A DNA stretch of 64,000 nucleotides from Ramlibacter sp. (GTDB taxonomy: Bacteria; Pseudomonadota; Gammaproteobacteria; Burkholderiales; Burkholderiaceae_C), in NCBI GenBank assembly GCA_019635415.1, contig JAHBZN010000002.1, positions 1,116,001-1,180,000 on the forward strand, written 5' to 3'. Both the position numbers and the translations under genes were made by a program. Below are positions 20,507-28,125 of this stretch, one piece after another. Each line of letters starts with the position of its first letter. Position 1 is the stretch's first letter. The notes beneath the pieces were generated by a model. That model made no database searches and was not told the origin of the DNA. It saw only the letters and a list, made by a program, of their open reading frames with translations.

Positions 20507-21346
20507 CTAGTCGTCGTCGCTGTCGACCGGGTCCTCGCCCGGCTCGACCTCGTCGGCCTGGGCCTTGAGCGGCGCTTCGAGCGCCCGCGCCCGGCTGAAG
20601 AAATCGCTGGAAGGTTCGGCCGTGGTGAGTTGCAGCGCAGGCCGGTAGAGATGGGCCGTGTGCAGCGTGTCAAGAACGCTTCCCTGCCGGCGATGGTTGG
20701 TCCACATCAGCAGCGCCAGCCCCAGCAGCGTGAGCGCCAGCACGCTCCAGCCCAGAGGGCGCCCCCGCGTGGGTGGCACGATCAGCCGCAGGTGGGCCCA
20801 CATCATGAGGCCCAGGGTGGCGAGCAGGGTCAGGTTGTCGATGCGCCCCAGCACGCGCCAGGACAGGCTGAACGACAGGAAGTGCATGGTGGAGGCCGCC
20901 ACGGTCAGGGCGATGCCCGCCGCCAGCACAATGCTCACGTGCTGCCAGTAGTTCGCGTGCTTCGCAAAAATCTTGCTGAACAGCGACCACAGGGCCGCCC
21001 AGAGCGCCAGGGCGGCAGTGATGCCCAGCGCCATGATGACGTAGTTGGGCGGATTGTTGTCGGGGTTGTATTCGACCCAGACGTCCAGCGACGACAGCAG
21101 AGCGTAGATGCCGTAAAGGGCCAGCGCGATCAGCCAGGCCCTGTGAGGTGCCGGAGCGGAGGGCGCGGTGGCCGGCGGTGGCGCGTCGGCTTCCCGGCCC
21201 TGGGGTGGGGCGAGGAAGGCGGCCGCTTCGCCGCTCACGCGCAGGGTGAAATGCGAGCCGCGCAACTGCTCCACCCGCTGCACCTGGCCATCGTCGTCCA
21301 GGTACTCGATGGTCAGTGTCTGGGCGGCCGGATCGGGCGCGTTCAT
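20507..21346 (-). CDS. Multi-spanning membrane protein of unknown function, coupled to the exported protease
   Basis: 279 residues, not recognised. The N-terminal 65 residues are soluble (LTIEYLDDDGQVQRVEQL, then a Pro/Ala-rich stretch). At least four hydrophobic segments follow (AWLIALALYGIYALLSSL, VIMALGITAALALWAALW, VSIVLAAGIALTVAASTM, GWSVLALTLLGLALLMW). The C-terminal tail is acidic and ends EPGEDPVDSDDD. Its start overlaps the stop of the upstream protease gene (ATGA), so the two proteins are made together and probably act together at the cytoplasmic membrane. No enzymatic motif is visible. Confidence 0.7.
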   Translation of the reverse strand: MNAPDPAAQTLTIEYLDDDGQVQRVEQLRGSHFTLRVSGEAAAFLAPPQGREADAPPPATAPSAPAPHRAWLIALALYGIYALLSSLDVWVEYNPDNNPPNYVIMALGITAALALWAALWSLFSKIFAKHANYWQHVSIVLAAGIALTVAASTMHFLSFSLSWRVLGRIDNLTLLATLGLMMWAHLRLIVPPTRGRPLGWSVLALTLLGLALLMWTNHRRQGSVLDTLHTAHLYRPALQLTTAEPSSDFFSRARALEAPLKAQADEVEPGEDPVDSDDD

Positions 21347-22713
21347 GGTTGGCCCCCTTGCGCCGGTTGGGCCAGGGCAAAGCCGTCCACAAAATGCCGG
21401 GACAGCTTGAGCGCATTGTCAAAGCTCACGCCGGTGGCATTGAGGCGGGCCTGCGTGCCGTGTGTGCTGCCTTCCTGTGTGGCCACGAGCATCGAGACAC
21501 TGTAGAGGCCCTTGAAGCGCTTGTAGGCGCTCAGGCACATCACGGCCTCCATGCGCGGGCCGCCCGCGTTCTGGATGCTCTGCTGTCGGCACGCGGGCTT
21601 GGTGGAGGGACGGATCCCGCTCAGGAAACGCTCGTTCTCGAAGCTCTTGCTGTAGCGGTCCATGAACCGCGTCGCACCGAGCCGGGTGCCGTCGTAGGAC
21701 TCATGGGCCGTGGAGATCATTCCCAGATTGCCTTCGCCCGTGTACACGCTGGAATCCATGCGGCAGTCGGTGCGCGAGAACTGGAAGGCCTTGTTTTCCA
21801 TCTGCTCGCGCCGGCCCCAGCAGCGCATGAAGTCGTCGGAGGGGATGGGGATGCTCACGCCGCCCTGAATCTGGGGCTTCCAGGGCGCGCGGATGAAGCG
21901 ATCGGTCAACTGGTCCTGGTACTGCCGCAACTGCGCCGTGATGGTGCCGTACAGCGGGGTGGTGATGGGGGCCGCGTCCCGGTTGGCGGCAAGCAGTCTC
22001 TGGGCATGCACGGCGGGCACGAGAAAGCTCACCTGCTCCCCATCCAGGCGCTTGGCCACATTGATCCCCACCACGGCACCTTGCGCGTCCAGTGCCGGAC
22101 CGCCACTCATGCCGCCGTTGATGGCACCGCTGAAAAAAAGGCGTGGTGTGAAGCTTCTCTCGACCAGGCCGTTGTAGGTGCCTTCCACCACGGCAAAGCC
22201 CACATCGAGCGGATTGCCCAGCGAAAAAATGCGTTCACCGCGGTTCAGCCTGCTGTTTTCGGACCTGAACGGAAGCGGGTCGGTCGGCTTGCCTTGCAGG
22301 GAGCCGCTTTTGATGCGCAGCAACGCCAGGTCATTGACCGTGTCGATGCCCAGCAGGCTCAGTTCGCCCTTGTCGCCCGACGGGGTTTCATACAGCGCCT
22401 GGTAGCGGTCGGGCTTCAGCGCCACGAGGCTGATCACGTGGAAGTTGGAAATCAGGAGCCCGTCGCCGGAAACAAAGAAGCCGGAGCCCACGCTGGCCTG
22501 GCTGGTCTGCCCCAGGGGAACGATGCGGATGCGCAGAAGCCGTGTGCGTGCGTTGGCCCACATGCTTTGCGCCGCGGACGTGGCCGGTGGTGCCGAAGCG
22601 GGCGGCGCCGGGGCCTGAGCCAGCGCGCAAGAAGCCGTCAATGCGAGGGCCAGGAAAATCCCCAGTCCCGCGCGAGGGAACCAGGGGCGAAGAAGCCGGA
22701 CAACAAGATGCAT
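21343..22713 (-). CDS. Exported trypsin-like (DegP-type fold) serine protease
   Basis: 456 residues. A signal peptide (GLGIFLALALTASCALAQA) and a Pro/Ala spacer precede a chymotrypsin-fold domain. The catalytic triad is visible: H92 (LISNFHVIS), D128 (VNDLALL) and S203 (GGMSGGPAL). There is no PDZ domain. The C-terminal 210 residues are unlike HtrA and contain several cysteines (DDFMRCWGRR, SRTDCRMD, KPACRQQ, AVMCLSAY), which could form disulfides in the periplasm. It is coupled to the membrane protein downstream. The cysteine-rich C-terminal part may be a substrate or sensor domain; that is inference. Confidence 0.8.
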   Translation of the reverse strand: MHLVVRLLRPWFPRAGLGIFLALALTASCALAQAPAPPASAPPATSAAQSMWANARTRLLRIRIVPLGQTSQASVGSGFFVSGDGLLISNFHVISLVALKPDRYQALYETPSGDKGELSLLGIDTVNDLALLRIKSGSLQGKPTDPLPFRSENSRLNRGERIFSLGNPLDVGFAVVEGTYNGLVERSFTPRLFFSGAINGGMSGGPALDAQGAVVGINVAKRLDGEQVSFLVPAVHAQRLLAANRDAAPITTPLYGTITAQLRQYQDQLTDRFIRAPWKPQIQGGVSIPIPSDDFMRCWGRREQMENKAFQFSRTDCRMDSSVYTGEGNLGMISTAHESYDGTRLGATRFMDRYSKSFENERFLSGIRPSTKPACRQQSIQNAGGPRMEAVMCLSAYKRFKGLYSVSMLVATQEGSTHGTQARLNATGVSFDNALKLSRHFVDGFALAQPAQGGQP

Positions 22714-22787
22714 GCGGCGAGGCTAACAGGAAATGTCCGGGCGCCCTGCGGGACGCTCATCCGCACGACGGAGATCGGCGCAGCGAT

Positions 22788-23357
22788 CTAGTTCCAGGTG
22801 TTGTTGGCCGCGAGGCTGATGTCCAGCCCGTTGGTGCCGTTGGTGAAGTTGTGCCACTGGCCGCCACTCCAGGTGACCGTTGCGGTGATCGCATTCGCGT
22901 TGTGCTTGTTCCGCAGGGCGCCCACCTTGACGGTGTTGGAAACGGTCTGATACGCCCAGATATGCTGCACGCTCTTGATGAAGAGATGCTCGTAGTCGTA
23001 GTTCCTGTTGTCCAGGTTGATGTTGGTGTTGTTGGCCGCATAGTTGTTCACGATGGTCCAGGCGTTGGCTCCCGTGTCGCAGTACCTGACCTCACCCAGA
23101 AACGCGACGACATTGGCCAGCGCGGTTCTGGGCAGGCCGAGTTCAAAGCACGACCCCTGCCTTGAGGCAAAGCGTTTGCTGAAATTGGTCGTGATGCCCA
23201 TGTAGCGGTTGGTTTGGCCCGGGTTGTAGATCAGATAGATGCCGCCCTGGGTGTTGCCATAAATGCCGCCTGGCAGATTGGTGGCCACACCGTTGTTGGC
23301 GGGAATCATCGTGTCCAGCCCGATCGGATAACCCAATTTGAACCATATGTCGGCCAT
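22788..23357 (-). CDS. GIY-YIG-like domain protein, Asn-rich
   Basis: 189 residues from the ATG before ADIWFKLG, chosen because GGGAGGA sits 6-7 nt upstream. A GIY-YIG pattern is visible: G39-I40-Y41 (GGIYLIYN), Y52-M53-G54 (RYMGIT), R62 (FSKRF), E123 (YDYEHLFIK) and N150 (GALRNKHN). These are the spacing and residues expected of the nuclease fold. The protein is rich in Asn (AANNTNINLDNRNY; C terminus AANNTWN) and its codons are less GC-rich than its neighbours, suggesting recent acquisition. No signal peptide is seen. Nuclease activity is inferred; the role (toxin, defence or mobile-element relic) is open. Confidence 0.6.
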   Translation of the reverse strand: MADIWFKLGYPIGLDTMIPANNGVATNLPGGIYGNTQGGIYLIYNPGQTNRYMGITTNFSKRFASRQGSCFELGLPRTALANVVAFLGEVRYCDTGANAWTIVNNYAANNTNINLDNRNYDYEHLFIKSVQHIWAYQTVSNTVKVGALRNKHNANAITATVTWSGGQWHNFTNGTNGLDISLAANNTWN

Positions 23358-23649
23358 GCATGTTCCTCCCTGTTTCAGTCGGGGCAAGTTTAGGACAAGC
23401 TGGAAACCAGAGATATGCAAAAGCAGGTGGTACCCGCGCAACCCTGTCGATTCAGAAAACTATCGACTTCGCGCCCACCCTCCAGGTGAATAAATCACAT
23501 CGACAAGGTGACCTTCGGTGGCCTTTGTCTGACCCCGATGGTGCGATATGGACCAATGAGTCCCAGGTCGTTGTTATGGTCGGAGTCGAGCCCGGCTTGT
23601 CCGGTGTTCGCGTCCAAATCCATATCCATTGACTCAGGGGGAATTTCCA
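23358..23649. other. Longest intergenic region, divergent promoters
   Basis: 292 bp between the divergent GIY-YIG-like gene and the small membrane protein gene. It is less GC-rich than the surroundings and holds both ribosome-binding sites at its edges. I see no terminator, RNA gene or convincing sigma-70 pair. It presumably carries both promoters and any shared operator. Confidence 0.5.
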
Positions 23650-24240
23650 ATGAACAGCATTGCGCTCGATCCACAGTCCCAGGCCATGATGGCCTTGTTC
23701 TCCAGCGAGCAGGTCACCGACGCCAACCGCCGGTCCCTGCTGGACGATCCATTGGCGGCGCTGGCGTCGATCGGCATCGAAGTGGATGCGGTCCATCGCG
23801 ACGCGGTCGCTCAGGGCCTGCGCGCTGTGGTGCTGTCGCATGCATCCGCGGCGCCGGCCGGTCTGCTGAAAGCCAAGCGGGCCCCGAACGAGTTCGAGAA
23901 ATACATTCACGTGGCGGCCAAACCGTGGGGCGTGGTGGTGCGCATCGACCACGAGGCGATCAACCAGTTGCCGCGCGGCTTGAAGGCCATCGAACCGCTG
24001 GCCGAAGGCATTGGCGCGGTGATGGCCGTGTCGTCGGCACTGGGGCCGGCCGCTGTCGCGATCTTTGGTGGCCTGGCGTTCTGGTCGGCCGTGCTGACCG
24101 CCTACGTGCTGATACTGCCCGCTATTGACCGCGGCAAGGGTGTCTACCTGACGATCACCTGGCCGCAGATGGCGGCGGTGGTGGCCAGTGGCGGCTTGCT
24201 GGGTTTTTCGATGCTGCCGATTCCCACGGCCGTGCTCTGA
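23650..24240 (+). CDS. Small membrane protein with nitrile-hydratase-leader-like N terminus and DRGKGVYL motif
   Basis: 196 residues; GGGGGA precedes the ATG. Residues 1-60 resemble the NHLP/nitrile hydratase leader style (LLDDPLAALASIGIEVDAV), then a short soluble region. A small-residue-rich hydrophobic stretch (116-158, GIGAVMAVSSALGPAAVAI) leads into DRGKGVYLTITW (160-171) and a second hydrophobic tail (AAVVASGGLLGFSM). I recall similar D-x-G-x-GVY-x-x-x-x-W endings in uncharacterised small membrane proteins, but cannot name a family. It could be a pore-former, an immunity protein or a modified peptide precursor; nothing here decides. Confidence 0.55.
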   Translation: MNSIALDPQSQAMMALFSSEQVTDANRRSLLDDPLAALASIGIEVDAVHRDAVAQGLRAVVLSHASAAPAGLLKAKRAPNEFEKYIHVAAKPWGVVVRIDHEAINQLPRGLKAIEPLAEGIGAVMAVSSALGPAAVAIFGGLAFWSAVLTAYVLILPAIDRGKGVYLTITWPQMAAVVASGGLLGFSMLPIPTAVL

Positions 24241-24310
24241 CGCGCCCGCCGGCGATTCGGCCGTTGCGCGGGCGAGACGCCGATTGCCTTGCCCGACGCG
24301 CTCGGAGATA

Positions 24311-24330
24311 CTCCCGCCACCACGCGGGAG
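24311..24330 (+). promoter_or_regulatory. Hairpin covering the ribosome-binding site of the 445-residue gene
   Basis: CTCCCGC, loop CACCAC, GCGGGAG is a perfect 7-bp inverted repeat. The right arm contains GGGAG, the ribosome-binding site 5 nt before the ATG at 24336. When folded the site is hidden, so translation could be switched by a protein, an RNA or temperature. It might also be an operator. Confidence 0.5.
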
Positions 24331-24335
24331 TCAAC

Positions 24336-25673
24336 ATGAGCGACAGTGTTCCATCGGGCAGCCAGTGGCTGAGCGATACGGTCAGTGCCAACACCGGTCT
24401 GGCTTCGATGGCCATCTTCAAGAACCTGGAGACCTACCGCAAGGCCACGCTCATGAGGCCGGCCTCCGCCGCGCTCAAGGAGACCAACAAGCAACTGCGG
24501 TTGGAAGCGCTCAACGCGGTGGTGGCCGAGGCCATCCGCCTCAGCCAGACCTCCACAAGCGCGGCGCAGCTCGGCGTGCTGTACCGCTATGCCAGCCTGT
24601 GTCTCAAGCGCGTCAAGGGCATCGAGGCCGCGTCCGGGCGCATCAATGCCCTGCGCACGGTGTTTGCCCCGTCGTACGCCGGCAATGCCACCGCGCGCGC
24701 GGCCCAGCGCGCGGGCTTCATGCCCAAGGCCAAGACCCTGTCAGGCCACGACTACTGGCTCGAGAAGCTCGACCCCAAGCACCATTCCTGGCGCCAGGCC
24801 GAGCTCATGGCCCTGTTCCATCAGTGGGAGGCCGACGCCGGCTCGCCACTGAACCTGTGGGACTGGCTCGAGGCCAATGGCTCGCCCGCCGCCGTGCAGC
24901 TCGCCGAGCGCGTGATCTACCTCGCGCCTGACCGGCAGTGGGAGAACGCCTGCACCATCGACGACAAGGGGCTGGTGCGCAAGCTCGCGGCCGCCATCGG
25001 CACGCCGGGGGCTCCGCTGTGGAGCAAGCTGTCCAACTGCGGGCCGCTCAAGCCCATCGTTTTCTACAACCCGCGCTTCTGGGCCTATGTGATCTCGCCC
25101 GCGGGGCGCCTGTATGTGCACATGCATGTGGCCGACAACTTTCACCATTCCTCGCTGCTGGCGGGCGGGCGCGTGCTGGGCGCGGGCATGGTGGGCGTGA
25201 GCAACGGACGCATTGTCTATATCAACAACAAGTCGGGCCACTACATGCCCACGCCAGCCGAGTTCTTCAAGGCCATCCGCCAGCTCAAGCGGTTCGAGCC
25301 GCATCTGGACCTGTCGGGCGCGCTGGTGGAAGTGATCGTGGGCGGCACGCAAAGCTACCTGGCCTGGGGCGGCGACTGGCTCGACAAAAAGGGCGACCAC
25401 CTGCATTTTGAAGGCCCTCTCAAAACCAGTGACACCCGCACGGACCGCGTCGGCGCGGTGCGCGCCGAATGCGCGAAGCTGATCGAGGCCGGCCAGACCT
25501 GGGCTGACGCACCGGCCATTCGCGCGCTGATTGCAAAACGGGTGGAGATCGGCTTCATGGACGCCGACGGCCGGGCCACCAGCAGCCACGAGGTCGAGGG
25601 CTCACCCGAATGGCTGCGGCTGCGCGCAGCAGGCTGGAAGACCGAGGCCGAACAGCCCGACTGGTTCTTCTGA
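24336..25673 (+). CDS. Protein of unknown function with an IQM-like HSS...SGHY signature
   Basis: 445 residues; the start ATG has GGGAG upstream. No signal peptide or membrane segment. The N-terminal 200 residues are helical and unfamiliar. The middle (about residues 245-315) has YVISPAGRLYVHMHV, FHHSSLLAGGRVLGAGMV, VSNGRIVYINNKSGHYMPT. I recall this order (strand, HSSFLAGG, AG, SGHYxPT) from the core of plant IQM calmodulin-binding proteins and from uncharacterised bacterial proteins. A C-terminal domain ends in WKTEAEQPDWFF. Function is unknown; catalytic His/Ser residues are conceivable. It follows the small membrane protein by 95 bp on the same strand. Confidence 0.55.
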   Translation: MSDSVPSGSQWLSDTVSANTGLASMAIFKNLETYRKATLMRPASAALKETNKQLRLEALNAVVAEAIRLSQTSTSAAQLGVLYRYASLCLKRVKGIEAASGRINALRTVFAPSYAGNATARAAQRAGFMPKAKTLSGHDYWLEKLDPKHHSWRQAELMALFHQWEADAGSPLNLWDWLEANGSPAAVQLAERVIYLAPDRQWENACTIDDKGLVRKLAAAIGTPGAPLWSKLSNCGPLKPIVFYNPRFWAYVISPAGRLYVHMHVADNFHHSSLLAGGRVLGAGMVGVSNGRIVYINNKSGHYMPTPAEFFKAIRQLKRFEPHLDLSGALVEVIVGGTQSYLAWGGDWLDKKGDHLHFEGPLKTSDTRTDRVGAVRAECAKLIEAGQTWADAPAIRALIAKRVEIGFMDADGRATSSHEVEGSPEWLRLRAAGWKTEAEQPDWFF

Positions 25674-25688
25674 CCGGCGGGCGCGCGT

Positions 25689-26195
25689 TCAGCGGCAGCT
25701 CAGCGGCAGCAGCCCGGTCGGTATGTCGGTGCGGTTGGTGCCGCGCACGGTCATCTTGTCAGGCACCTTGGCCATCCCGCAGATCCACGCCACGGGGACC
25801 ACGGGGGCGCCTTCCACCACGGCCGGACGCAGGCTCAGCGTCTTGCCCTTGAGCGTGCCGTTGGCGTTGTTGCCGAACTGCAGGTGGATCGCGCCATCCT
25901 GGACCGTGACCGAGCTGACCAGGTTGCTCACCATCTTGTCGGGTTCGGGCAGCCCGGCGGCGGCGTTGTCCGGGGGCAGGGGAGCGCCCAGGCGCGCCGC
26001 AGCCTGGATCGCGGGCTTGGCGACATCGGCCAGGGGCAGTGCGTCGGCAATCTGCCGGCGCACGATGCTGTCAAGATAGCTGGGCAGCGCGATCAGCGAG
26101 AGGATGGCGATGACGGCGATCACCACCATCAACTCGACCAGGGTGAAACCCCTGCTCGCGCGGCCGCAGGGGGTGGTTTGCCGCAGTGATGCCAT
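25689..26195 (-). CDS. Type IV pilin-like protein (PilA type)
   Basis: 168 residues from the ATG at 26195. It has a class III signal: a 16-residue leader ending RASRG, cleaved before FTLVELMVVIAVIAIL. The mature protein thus starts with methylatable Phe and has Glu5. The C terminus has two Cys (WICGMAKV and LSCR), as in the PilA disulfide loop. The frame stays open further upstream, but prepilin peptidase would recognise this leader. It stands alone: no pil assembly genes are adjacent, though pilW/pilF is at 61568. Possibly a minor or major pilin; its globular domain is unusually hydrophobic and lacks clear receptor motifs. Confidence 0.8.
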   Translation of the reverse strand: MASLRQTTPCGRASRGFTLVELMVVIAVIAILSLIALPSYLDSIVRRQIADALPLADVAKPAIQAAARLGAPLPPDNAAAGLPEPDKMVSNLVSSVTVQDGAIHLQFGNNANGTLKGKTLSLRPAVVEGAPVVPVAWICGMAKVPDKMTVRGTNRTDIPTGLLPLSCR

Positions 26196-26283
26196 GCCTG
26201 CGATGATAGCGATGGACCGCGTGCGAAGACCCATCGTTCGCGGGTGTCCAGGGATCTTCATGGCAACCAAAGGGGAAAGCCGC

Positions 26284-27384
26284 ATGGAATGGCAACAGAT
26301 GCTCGACACCCTGGCCGCGCTGCCCCCTGCTGAACAGCGGTCGTGGTGGCTCGCGGGGCTCGGGGTCCTCGTGGCCATGGGGCTGGCTTTAGCGCTCGAA
26401 GCCCTGTTCTTCCGGCGGTCGCGGCGTGTGGGCAGCTGGGGGGCGGTCAGGGCGGTGTCACTGTTGTCGGCGCCGCTGGCGGTGCTGGCCGTGGTGGGGC
26501 CGGCGCGCTCGGTCAGCGGTATGGAAGCTCTGGCGGTTTTCTATCTCTGTCTGTTCACGGTGGGGCCGTTGATCTGGTTCGGCAGCCACTGGCTGGTGGG
26601 CCGCAGCGTGCGTCCGGCATTGACCGGTTCGGAGTGCACGGGGCTCGCCCTGAGCGGGATGGCGATTTTTGCCCTGCCTGGTGTGGCGTTCTTCATGGCC
26701 GAGTCGCCACTGCGGGAAGCTGCGCGCAGTGTGGACGAGCGCCACCTGCCGTCATCGGGGGCCGGGCCGATCGTGCACGCAGCACAACCGCTGCAGCGTT
26801 TCGTGCTGCCGGTGGCTGGGCGGGTCTACGCCCAATCGCTGGTGGCACCGCCGGGCATCCGGCTGCAAGCCGTGGAGCAGCGCCGGGGCGGGGTATGGCC
26901 GGCGGAAAGCGCGTCGTTCCAGCCGGACTTCTGCGTTGAAGGCGACAACGTGCACCTCATGTGGTCCGCGCGGGAGCCAGCGCCGTACCTGCGCCTGCGT
27001 TGGCTCGAGCCGAATGGCCGCCAGGCGCAGGGAGAGTTCACGCCCGATCTTGCCGAGCAGGCTGCCGGGCCGCAGGACACCATGTTTTCCGTGGCTGTTC
27101 GGCCCGAGGGCGTGGACCCCGTGGTCCCCATCCCCCGCCAGCGCGCCTGGCTGCAGCTGGCGCGGCCCGACGGCAGCGGCCACACTGTTCTGCTGGCTCA
27201 GTGGGAGACGGGAGAGGATCGCCGGAGCACCTGCATTTCACGCGGCTACCGGCGCCTGCGCTGGCAGACCGAAGGCGCCATCCAGGCCCTCAATGTCCAA
27301 TTCCGCATAGGAGGCGCCGGGGCGCCATTGATCGCCACATTCATGGCGGAGGGCGGATCCGCGCCGGCCGCCACGGCCCGGTAG
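26284..27384 (+). CDS. Membrane-anchored protein of unknown function
   Basis: 366 residues, using the ATG preceded by AAGGGG; an ATG at 26260 is an alternative. Four hydrophobic segments lie in the first 140 residues (GLGVLVAMGLALALEALFF, SLLSAPLAVLAVVG, ALAVFYLCLFTVGPLIWFG, LALSGMAIFALPGVAFFM). A 225-residue domain follows that should be periplasmic (LQRFVLPVAGRVYAQSLVAP, PYLRLRWLEPNGR, WLQLARPDGSGHTVLLA). No motif is recognised. It is divergent from the pilin gene (88 bp apart) and could serve the same surface structure. Confidence 0.55.
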   Translation: MEWQQMLDTLAALPPAEQRSWWLAGLGVLVAMGLALALEALFFRRSRRVGSWGAVRAVSLLSAPLAVLAVVGPARSVSGMEALAVFYLCLFTVGPLIWFGSHWLVGRSVRPALTGSECTGLALSGMAIFALPGVAFFMAESPLREAARSVDERHLPSSGAGPIVHAAQPLQRFVLPVAGRVYAQSLVAPPGIRLQAVEQRRGGVWPAESASFQPDFCVEGDNVHLMWSAREPAPYLRLRWLEPNGRQAQGEFTPDLAEQAAGPQDTMFSVAVRPEGVDPVVPIPRQRAWLQLARPDGSGHTVLLAQWETGEDRRSTCISRGYRRLRWQTEGAIQALNVQFRIGGAGAPLIATFMAEGGSAPAATAR

Positions 27385-27388
27385 CGCG

Positions 27389-27955
27389 CTACCGCGCGGC
27401 AGCCTGGGTTTGCGGGGGAGCCGTGTCCTTGTCGCCCACCAGCACGCGGCGCGCGCCATCGAACCGGCGAGCCCAGTAGCTCACGTCCATGTTTTCCACG
27501 CGCACTTCGGCGCCGGGTTTGGGGGAGTGGATGAACTTGCCGTTGCCGACATAGATACCGACATGGCTGAAGGCACGGCGCATGGTGTTGAAGAAAACCA
27601 GGTCGCCCGGCTTCAGGTCCTTCTTGTCGATGGTCTCGGTGGCGGCGGCCTGCTCGTTGGCCCGGCGCGGCAGCAGCAGGCCGATGGTCTGCTCGTACAT
27701 GGCCCTCACAAAGCCGCTGCAGTCAAAGCCGGTTTCGGCTGAATTGCCGCCACGGCGGTAAGGCACACCCAGAAAACCCATGGCGTTGACCACGAGTTCG
27801 GAGGCGCGGTCGGTCACGTTGTGGCGCACTTCTCCGAGACGGGTCAGCAGGCCCTTGTCGGCCATGAACTGCGCCATGTCGTCTTCCGCAGGGGCGCCTG
27901 GCGCGGCGTGGGCGCTGGCGCAGACCAACAGAAGGAGGCACAGCCATCGGGACAT
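27389..27955 (-). CDS. Exported NlpC/P60 cell-wall endopeptidase (C40)
   Basis: 188 residues with a signal peptide (MSRWLCLLLLVCASAHA). The NlpC/P60 domain (about 50-175) shows the catalytic C79 (TGFDCSGFV), H131 (FSHVGIYVG) and H143 (KFIHSPKP), with the typical YRRGGNS and LKPGDLVFF segments. It cleaves peptide bonds in peptidoglycan stems in the periplasm. Its end is 4 bp from the end of the convergent membrane-protein gene. Confidence 0.9.
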   Translation of the reverse strand: MSRWLCLLLLVCASAHAAPGAPAEDDMAQFMADKGLLTRLGEVRHNVTDRASELVVNAMGFLGVPYRRGGNSAETGFDCSGFVRAMYEQTIGLLLPRRANEQAAATETIDKKDLKPGDLVFFNTMRRAFSHVGIYVGNGKFIHSPKPGAEVRVENMDVSYWARRFDGARRVLVGDKDTAPPQTQAAAR

Positions 27956-28125
27956 GGAGCGGGAGATTACCGGTGCATCCGGGGCAAGTCAAGTGAAGTT
28001 TCGCCCCTAAGCTGTTGATTTGACTGGGATTCACACCAGGCTCCAACAGGGGAATGCGGCCTCGTATAGAGTGGGGACCAAGGCGGCGCCGGGCCCGGCG
28101 GATCGCCGTTGCGGAGCATGAATCC

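Noticed and set aside
22788..24240. Toxin-antitoxin pair formed by the GIY-YIG-like gene and the small membrane protein
   Set aside because: The genes are divergent, 292 bp apart, and neither has antitoxin features; co-regulation is possible but a classical pair is not supported.
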